The position numbers and the translations under genes were made by a program. The notes beneath the pieces were generated by a model. It was not told the DNA's origin and did not search any database. It worked only from the letters and a program-made list of their open reading frames with translations. 9,013 bases of DNA from Clostridiales bacterium. Its GTDB lineage: Bacteria > Bacillota > Clostridia > Saccharofermentanales > Saccharofermentanaceae. Below are positions 6,270-9,013 of this stretch, piece by piece. The stretch covers positions 1-9,013 of the forward strand of contig DNAE01000191.1 of assembly GCA_003543635.1 (NCBI GenBank), read 5' to 3'. Numbering within the stretch: the stretch's first letter is position 1; every line of letters starts with the position of its first letter.

Positions 6270-8181
6270 AATTATCATTCTTGGGTCTTGCCTGAAGGGG
6301 AACGGACTCTTCAAGTACCTTGCGTACCGCCGATTGTATCTCCGGCTCGTCTTTCTTATCCGTCTTCTTCTCCTTCTTCTTAGGCTTTTTACCGCCTAAG
6401 CTCACCCCATTGTTATTATACCTTTTCTTTTCTGTTTTTGGGTGTATGGTAACGCTTTCTTTCGATTTTTCTTCACTTCTCACAGAATTTGGCTCTGTTT
6501 TCGGTATTACTCTTGGCAATATGGGCTGAGTGAGGATCTTTCTGGCCTCCTCCTTCTCCTGTTCGCTCTTATCGCCCTCCTGCTCCAGCTCGTTCATCAG
6601 ATCCCGGGAGATCTCCGGAGTCTGCCTTACCTGGGGCACCGTCTCCGCGACCTGATCCTCGTCCTCTAAGTCGTCGAACTCCTCTTCATAGTCGAGGTCG
6701 GGCTCGATATAGGTGAGCTCGTCCACCAGGTCCATATATCTTTCCTTGCCCATCTTCACCAGGAGCTCCGTCATGCTCTTGTCGTGGAGGTCCTTGTCCT
6801 TATACGGAGTGGTCTCATACTTTTCGACGGCCTCGGCGGCATCGTCGTAGCCCAGGGACCTGACGGCCTCCGCAGCCTGGAGCGCCATGAACTCCGCAGC
6901 CGACCTGTAGTAGGGGTTATCGCTGATAACACCCGTAGCCGCATCGTCGTAGATGCTCTCGAAGACTCCCGCCGCCTGGGGGAGCACAAGGGTAAACGCG
7001 GAACCCTGGCCCATGTTTGAGGAAACGCTTATGGTTCCGTCGTGCATGTCCGCCACGTCCTTGGCAATGGAAAGACCGATACCCGATCCTCCCACGTCCC
7101 TGGAACCGGAGTTATCCACCCTGAAGAACCTCTCGAAAAGATGGTCGATGTCCTTAGCGGGGATACCCCTTCCGTTATCCTTGACCTCGATGCCGATACG
7201 GTCGCCGATCTCCACCACGCTTATCTCTATGGTGTTGGGTTCCGTCTTCCCGTCGTAGTCGATATACTTGACACCGTTGGTCAGCAGGTTGATTATGACC
7301 CTCATGATGAGGTTGAGATTACCGTAGACCAGAGGGAAATACATCTTCTCGGGGACCTTGATCTCCACCTTATCCCTTCCGGGATAATCGCTGAGATTAT
7401 TCACTGCGCGGTTTATGGCCTCCCCCACGTCGGTTATGGTCATGGGAACGCTCTGGGAACACATGGAAAGGATAAGGAAATCTTGAACGATGTCCTGCAT
7501 CCTGACGGCATTGGCGATTATCCTGTTGCCCCACTTGATCAGTTCCTCATAGCTGGGCATATTGGTCGGGGTGATGTTACTGACGAAGAACTCGGACGCA
7601 CGGATGACCGTAAGGGGTGTCTTGAGCTCATGGGAGACATTGGCGGCAAGATCCTTCTGTCGTCTCTCGTCGTCCTTTACCTGGGTGATGTCGTCCACGA
7701 TAACGATATCGAGCCTCGTATCCTCCACGGATCTGTGAAGTATCTTGATCTCGTATATCTTGCGGTCCGCTATATAGTTTGCCCTGATGACGCTGTCATC
7801 GTTATCCACATTGAGCAGATAGTTGGATTTTAAGTGATTGTCCTTCTCGTATCTGTCCAGGAAGGCATGGATATCCCGGGGAACGGTCCCGTCTCCTCCA
7901 ATGAACTCGGAAAGCTCCAGCAATGTGCTGTTGTTATAGACCAGCCCCTCGGAATCGTAGGCGATGACACCGAGATTAACATTATCGATTATGGAGGATC
8001 TGATCTGTCCGTCATAACGGAGCCTTTTGATAAGGTCATTGATATCGCTGTCCACCTTGCGGTTCAACGTATTATTTCCCACCAGGTAACCGATACCCAT
8101 GGCAGAGAAAAACATTATGCCCGAGAAAGCAAGGCACAGGGCAAGATGTTCCTGAACGAACAACCCTAAGGATTCAAACAT
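6268..8181 (-). CDS. walK: WalK/VicK-like sensor histidine kinase with long C-terminal tail
   Basis: This is the membrane sensor kinase paired with the adjacent response regulator. Reading the 637 residues in order: one hydrophobic segment (about 12-35) with no room for an extracellular sensor; a short linker without an obvious HAMP; a PAS-like domain (about 62-168, containing NVNLGVIAYDSEGLVYNNS); a HisKA domain with phospho-acceptor His184 in NVSHELKTPL; and a HATPase domain with N-box NLLTNGVKY (298-306), G1 DNGRGI (335-340), F-box LFERFFRVD (348-356) and G2 GGSGIGLSIAKD (364-375). The core ends near 402. The remaining 235 residues are unusual: acidic around 488-510, charged and probably disordered, then lysine-rich at 583-610. 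The single-pass layout matches streptococcal VicK. The start is 5 nt past the regulator stop with only a weak Shine-Dalgarno. An in-frame stop just upstream excludes an earlier ATG. A PhoR-type role is an alternative. Confidence 0.9.
   Translation of the reverse strand: MFESLGLFVQEHLALCLAFSGIMFFSAMGIGYLVGNNTLNRKVDSDINDLIKRLRYDGQIRSSIIDNVNLGVIAYDSEGLVYNNSTLLELSEFIGGDGTVPRDIHAFLDRYEKDNHLKSNYLLNVDNDDSVIRANYIADRKIYEIKILHRSVEDTRLDIVIVDDITQVKDDERRQKDLAANVSHELKTPLTVIRASEFFVSNITPTNMPSYEELIKWGNRIIANAVRMQDIVQDFLILSMCSQSVPMTITDVGEAINRAVNNLSDYPGRDKVEIKVPEKMYFPLVYGNLNLIMRVIINLLTNGVKYIDYDGKTEPNTIEISVVEIGDRIGIEVKDNGRGIPAKDIDHLFERFFRVDNSGSRDVGGSGIGLSIAKDVADMHDGTISVSSNMGQGSAFTLVLPQAAGVFESIYDDAATGVISDNPYYRSAAEFMALQAAEAVRSLGYDDAAEAVEKYETTPYKDKDLHDKSMTELLVKMGKERYMDLVDELTYIEPDLDYEEEFDDLEDEDQVAETVPQVRQTPEISRDLMNELEQEGDKSEQEKEEARKILTQPILPRVIPKTEPNSVRSEEKSKESVTIHPKTEKKRYNNNGVSLGGKKPKKKEKKTDKKDEPEIQSAVRKVLEESVPLQARPKNDN
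6271..6975 (-). other. Acidic-then-basic C-terminal extension of the histidine kinase
   Basis: These codons encode residues 403-637, beyond the end of the HATPase domain, where WalK, VicK and PhoR proteins normally stop. The first part (about 403-490) looks partly helical, with alanine- and leucine-containing stretches. The middle (about 488-510) is rich in Asp and Glu. The end alternates Lys and Glu and has a basic run, KKPKKKEKKTDKK, at 598-610. I recognise no domain. The opposite charges could allow intramolecular contacts or binding to the membrane or nucleic acid, but that is speculation. Confidence 0.75.
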
Positions 8182-8186
8182 GATGA

Positions 8187-8900
8187 TCAGTCAAGATCTT
8201 TGGGAAAATAGTAACCGGAGCCGCGCCTTGTAAGTATGTACTTATACTTGGGCTGGTTGGGTTCGATCTTCTTCCTGGTCCTTCTCACGGTAACGTCCAC
8301 CGTACGGACATCGCCGGAGAAAGCATAATTCCAAACCTTGGAAAGGAGTTCATCCCTGGAGCAAACTCTGCCGGCATTGCTCTCCAGATACTGAACGAGC
8401 TTGAATTCATTGGAGGTAAGGTCGCAGCTGACATTATTGATATAGACCTGCTGGGCATCGTAGTCGATGATGAGTTCACCACCGCTGTATACGTGCTTGC
8501 TGCTGTCCTGATCGACGCCGTCGCCATCCTTTGCTTTAGATCTCTTGAGGAGGTTCTTGACTCTTTCAACAAGGAGCGTGGGGTCGAAGGGCTTGCTCAT
8601 GTAATCATCGGCGCCCCTTCTTAAGACTTCGATCTCGTAAACGGGAAGATCTCCCCTTGCGGTGAGGAAAAGAATGGGGGTCGTATAACCCTTCTGCCTG
8701 AAATCATTGGTGAAGTCGAGGCCGTTATAATCCTTCATCATCCAGTCGAGGATAATAAGATCCGGGGATTGTTCCATGGCCATTCTGATGCCGGTCCTGC
8801 CATCGGTCGTGTTAATGGTCTCGAAACCAAAACTGCTTAAAACATCCGATACTGAAGCAACTATCTCCGGCTCGTCGTCTACGATCAAAATCTTAGCCAT
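8187..8900 (-). CDS. walR: WalR/VicR-like OmpR-family response regulator
   Basis: This is a DNA-binding transcription factor activated by phosphorylation from the neighbouring kinase. The receiver domain (1-119) has the acidic pair Asp8/Asp9, phospho-acceptor Asp52 (LILDW motif), Thr80 (FLTARG), Tyr100 and Lys103 (MSKPF), all intact. The linker (about 120-137) leads to a winged-helix domain (about 138-234). Its recognition helix, GDVRTVDVTVRRTRKKIE (196-213), closely resembles the GDVRTVDVTVRR segment of WalR/VicR, and TRRGSGYYF (224-232) matches the WalR wing. I therefore expect recognition of WalR-type boxes (TGTWAH repeats) and control of cell-wall hydrolase genes, as in B. subtilis and staphylococci. 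The start is supported by TGAGGT 4 nt upstream. It heads the operon. PhoP is the closest alternative, but murA and walJ downstream favour WalR. Confidence 0.92.
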   Translation of the reverse strand: MAKILIVDDEPEIVASVSDVLSSFGFETINTTDGRTGIRMAMEQSPDLIILDWMMKDYNGLDFTNDFRQKGYTTPILFLTARGDLPVYEIEVLRRGADDYMSKPFDPTLLVERVKNLLKRSKAKDGDGVDQDSSKHVYSGGELIIDYDAQQVYINNVSCDLTSNEFKLVQYLESNAGRVCSRDELLSKVWNYAFSGDVRTVDVTVRRTRKKIEPNQPKYKYILTRRGSGYYFPKDLD

Positions 8901-8938
8901 CTTTACCTCAACCCCTCATAAGTATTTATTACATTAAT

Positions 8939-8967
8939 ATGTTAGCAAAAGAAGATTTTTTAGACAA
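8939..8967 (-). promoter_or_regulatory. Candidate promoter of the walRK-murA-walJ-rlmH operon
   Basis: On the minus strand TTGTCT (8962-8967) and TAACAT (8939-8944) are separated by 17 bp. Each matches the sigma-A consensus at four of six positions. Initiation would fall near 8932, about 30 nt before the regulator start. It is the best-spaced pair in this AT-rich 113-bp region, but the weak boxes make it tentative. Modest promoter strength would suit an activator-assisted operon. Confidence 0.4.
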
Positions 8968-8975
8968 TGAGAAAT

Positions 8976-8990
8976 GTTACAAAAATTACA
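8976..8990 (-). promoter_or_regulatory. Tandem TGTAAT/TGTAAC repeat, possible regulator binding site
   Basis: The minus strand reads TGTAAT (8985-8990) then TGTAAC (8976-8981), two direct hexamers fitting the WalR half-site TGTWAH. They are 9 bp apart start to start, whereas a canonical WalR box has 11 bp (N5 spacer). The pair lies just upstream of the candidate -35. A third TGTAAT is at 8928-8933 near the expected transcription start. Autoregulation is possible, but the spacing mismatch and AT-rich background keep this weak. Confidence 0.3.
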
Positions 8991-8995
8991 AATAC

Positions 8996-9013
8996 GAAAA
9001 ACTCCCCCGACGT
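8996..9013 (-). terminator. 3' half of an intrinsic terminator of the preceding minus-strand gene (partial)
   Basis: At the window edge the minus strand reads ACGTCGGGGGAG followed by TTTTT and CG. A G-rich arm followed directly by a T-run is typical of the distal side of a Rho-independent terminator. The matching CTCCCCCGACGT arm would lie just outside the window, so this is inferred from half the structure. It would mark the operon boundary upstream of the response regulator. Confidence 0.4.

Noticed and set aside
6379..6400. Inverted repeat CTTAGGC / GCCTAAG with an 8-nt loop, considered as a terminator or attenuator.
   Set aside because: It is inside the kinase coding sequence (Gly-Gly-Lys-Lys-Pro codons), the 7-bp stem is modest, and no T-run follows on the minus strand.
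7042..8169. Two adjacent plus-strand open frames opposite the kinase gene.
   Set aside because: The kinase frame shows HisKA and HATPase motifs throughout. The plus-strand translations are Asp/His/Val-rich shadows without recognisable features.
1..9013. CRISPR arrays, insertion sequences, tRNA genes, phage or defence genes.
   Set aside because: I saw no regular repeats, transposase or integrase motifs, tRNA-like arms or defence domains. Genes are contiguous housekeeping functions on one strand with no sign of insertion.

Overview
The window is a dense, one-directional stretch of housekeeping chromosome: every gene I can support lies on the minus strand, so transcription runs from high to low coordinates. 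The gene content points to a Gram-positive Firmicute, most likely of the class Clostridia. It has a WalRK/VicRK-type two-component pair, WalJ next to RlmH, and the short-form HisG with a separate HisZ regulatory subunit. Coding DNA is moderately GC-rich, with AGG favoured for arginine in the hisC fragment, while the promoter regions are AT-rich. The genus cannot be fixed from the sequence.

Region 1 (about 8187-9013, then 3657-8181) is an envelope-control operon read as walR-like response regulator, walK-like histidine kinase, murA (GTG start), walJ (metallo-beta-lactamase fold), rlmH. Junctions are gaps of 5 and 12 nt, then overlaps of 1 and 4 nt, so it reads as one transcript. The order resembles streptococcal vicR-vicK-vicX, but murA sits between the kinase and walJ and there is no walH or walI. 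The kinase has one membrane segment, a PAS-like domain, a standard kinase core and an uncommon tail of about 235 residues, first acidic and then very lysine-rich. The 113 bp upstream of the response regulator holds a plausible promoter, TGTAA(T/C) repeats and, at the window edge, what looks like the 3' half of the preceding gene's terminator.

Region 2 (3540-3656) is a short intergenic control region. On the minus strand it carries a perfect-consensus vegetative promoter (TTGACA, 17 bp, TATAAT). Just downstream of the expected transcription start is a perfect 8-2-8 inverted repeat whose core, TAGTTGACTA, differs by one base from the core of the E. coli TrpR operator. I read it as the repressor-controlled promoter of the histidine operon.

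Region 3 (1-3539) is the histidine operon hisZ-hisG-hisD-hisC, with hisC cut off by the window edge. HisZ and HisG form the first enzyme of the pathway, HisD does the last two oxidations and HisC the transamination. Spacing is 2 nt, 3 nt and a 4-nt overlap.

I found no mobile element, CRISPR array, tRNA or rRNA, and no wholly new multi-gene system. The points most worth following are the his promoter/operator, the kinase tail and the placement of murA inside the walRK-walJ cluster.
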